A stretch of 64,000 nt of DNA from Apostichopus japonicus (Eukaryota; Echinodermata; Holothuroidea; Aspidochirotida; Stichopodidae): the NCBI RefSeq assembly GCF_037975245.1, contig NC_092574.1:5820713-5884712 (forward strand). The letters run 5' to 3'. Within the stretch, counting starts at the first letter, position 1, and every line of letters begins with the position of its first letter. The notes under the pieces are model-generated. The model was given only the letters and a program-made list of their open reading frames with translations. It was not told the DNA's origin and searched no databases. Position numbers and translations under genes: made by a program. Below are positions 62,101 to 64,000 of the stretch, in pieces.

Positions 62101-64000
62101 ACTGAGTGCTTTCTTGGTGTCCGTTAGATAACCTTAGGGATATGTTTGTGGTGTCCATTATGTCATCTCAGATGTATAGACCATCCTTAAAACTCAGCCC
62201 TGACTTTACTGTACAATACAGTATTATTTGAATTCCAATCAAATGGTAGCTCTCAAATTTACTGAACATTACATAATAAGTTGAATTTCAATCAAATGGT
62301 TGTGGTAACTAATAATAAAAAATGTAAATCTTTACATGTGAGTAGTGCTGTAGTTGTACCCTTGCTTATATGGAAAAATAAACTAATTATTGCAAATTGA
62401 CCAGTGCAATTGATTGCACATTTCCTCATGCAGGGAATTTATCCGGTATCCCATCGCCAATTTTGTTTGAAAAATGGTCAAATTGCTGTACTTGTAAGTC
62501 CAAATGTGCATAGCATTTCCTTTCCACAGAAACCATACCGTTTTATAAAGAAAGAAAATTCGGAGCCTTAAAAAAGACTGCTACAGGAAATTTGAAACTC
62601 TAAATTATTCCCTGTTATGGTCATGGGCCAAAATTAATTTTTAAAAAGGATTCCATTCTGTGATTCCCTCATGCCAAACTCAAAAGACGGTTGTATTTCT
62701 TTCCTGGGCCATGTCTGAGCCTGCATTCCACATTTTGTACACTGCCAAGAATCTGTGTGTGCCAAAAATCTGCATAGTCTGTTAACTGCTGTTTCCTTCC
62801 TTTTCTTCTGGATGGCAACTCACTCTGCGAAGTCAGATTTATCTGAGATTGGCCTCATATAGTCTTGGGTGCATACAAGACATGTATGTTATTTCCTGTC
62901 TGTCATCAGTTCAAAGAGAATGACCATCTCATGTATTATGGATCTTGCATATGATATAAACTTAAAGAAACGAATACCATCTTAAGTGATGAATTCTAGT
63001 GAAGTATCGTCTGGATAGGTCAAGAAAATTTTCCCTTGAAGTTACTGTAGTTGTACAGCCATTCATTCTATAAGTGGCAAATTGTGATTGTCTGCTAGTA
63101 CCGTTACTTTTTGAACATACTGTACCTTGAGCAGTTGTTTCAAGTTATTTAGGTCAATAATTGAGCTCCTTAGGTTCATATGAGATCAATTGACAACCAA
63201 TGAAAGAGCAATGCCCAGTTTCACCCCCCCCCTCCCTTCCATGCCCCTCCCTGCAAAATAACATTTTACATTTGTATAAAGATGAAGCTAGTCCTCTCTT
63301 CTCCTCTCTCCTACTGCTCTTACCCATCTACTTGGTCTGCAAATTGGTTACACTGCCTCCGTTTTCAACCCACATCTTTATCAACCCCAACTTTCTCCTT
63401 CTGAATCTCTTACACTCAATTGGTAAACAAAAAAAAAGACTTATTATCGGATTATTGCTCGCTGTCAAATTTACTGACTTAGATGACACTTGGTACCCCT
63501 GCAGCTATACAGGACAAAATACAAAATACCTACAGGAACATAATGTTGAATCTATGCATGAAGTGAAATAAATAAAAACAATAAGCATTGGCATAGTTCA
63601 TCAAAGTAATTGTTAGACACTGTGTAACAGGAAAGAGTCTCTAGCTGTGTGGAATGTTAGTTGTACGTTTACTGTATATAGATACCAATATGACACGTCG
63701 ATATCTTTATTCTTTAATTATTTTTTTGGGATTCTGGAGTATGTTGTTACATAAATGCTTTCCACCATCTCACTGAAGTCCTTAAATATATGTGTGTTCA
63801 TATACACAATACTAGGCTAAACTGCATTGTAGATCTTAAACTGATTTGGTGTGTGCGGCCCTATACATGTATGTTTCCTTCTCACCCCCAAAAAACTCAA
63901 AATAGTTTTTCTTCCCCCCCTTTTTTTTTTGACAAGGAGAGAAAGAAGTTGTGAGAATTTGCACCTGCTTCCTTGTTGATTTAATTTTGGTAAATGGAAA
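59158..64000. other. Right-hand end, no gene supported
   Basis: No exon with both reading frame and splice support was found. 60830-61260 is rich in TAGGCCTA/CTAGGC words. 61615-61631 is a short CA run before CAGGTTAGTG, a possible donor of a non-coding first exon. 63200-63571 is open but low-complexity and pyrimidine-rich. A gene starting beyond the window could have its promoter here. Confidence 0.35.

Noticed and set aside
63200-63571. 123-codon plus-strand open frame
   Set aside because: Pyrimidine-rich low-complexity start, no domain, no splice context.

Overview
The window is nuclear DNA from an intron-rich animal. It holds three conserved eukaryotic housekeeping genes split by canonical GT-AG introns, many tRNA-derived SINEs, non-LTR retrotransposon tails, short inverted-repeat DNA transposons and frequent poly-C/poly-G runs. 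The gene set plus two secreted LamG-like proteins fits an invertebrate deuterostome, most likely an echinoderm. That placement is an inference, because no lineage-specific marker was read.

Layout. TXNDC9 (minus, 2116-2932) and PPME1 (plus, 4129-13374) are arranged head to head across about 1.2 kb. PGM2 (minus, 26045-45624, 16 coding exons, 601 residues when joined) converges on PPME1. The roughly 12.7 kb between the PPME1 and PGM2 3' ends is filled by repeats: a TTAA-flanked inverted-repeat element, a fold-back/direct-repeat block (16306-17530), and an 18-unit array of 155-bp units (17645-20362). Each array unit carries a tRNA-like sequence with A box, B box and a following T4 run. A roughly 305-bp tandem repeat lies at 23390-24540. 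PGM2 introns hold SINEs, three retrotransposon remnants or tails, and a 1444-bp hAT-type element with a perfect 8-bp target duplication. From 49458 to 55774 there are two plus-strand paralogues, each a signal-peptide exon followed by one LamG-like domain exon. The copy at 49458 has ATA where the other copy has its ATG. No gene could be established from 55775 to 64000, apart from a weak two-exon candidate at 58771-59157 (minus).

Functions. TXNDC9 is a chaperonin-binding thioredoxin-fold protein, PPME1 demethylates the PP2A catalytic subunit, and PGM2 is a phosphopentomutase of the phosphoglucomutase superfamily. They share no pathway. Their adjacency is genomic, with a possible shared promoter only for TXNDC9 and PPME1.

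Most notable signals: (1) the homogeneous tRNA-like satellite; (2) three independent cases in two genes where tandem repeats grew from an exon edge, copying the splice site with it (PPME1 introns 5 and 6, PGM2 intron 6); (3) several hAT-type miniature elements with readable 8-bp target duplications; (4) the LamG pair with one apparent start-codon loss. Exon coordinates were derived by hand from reading frame, splice consensus and family recall. No alignment or search was run.
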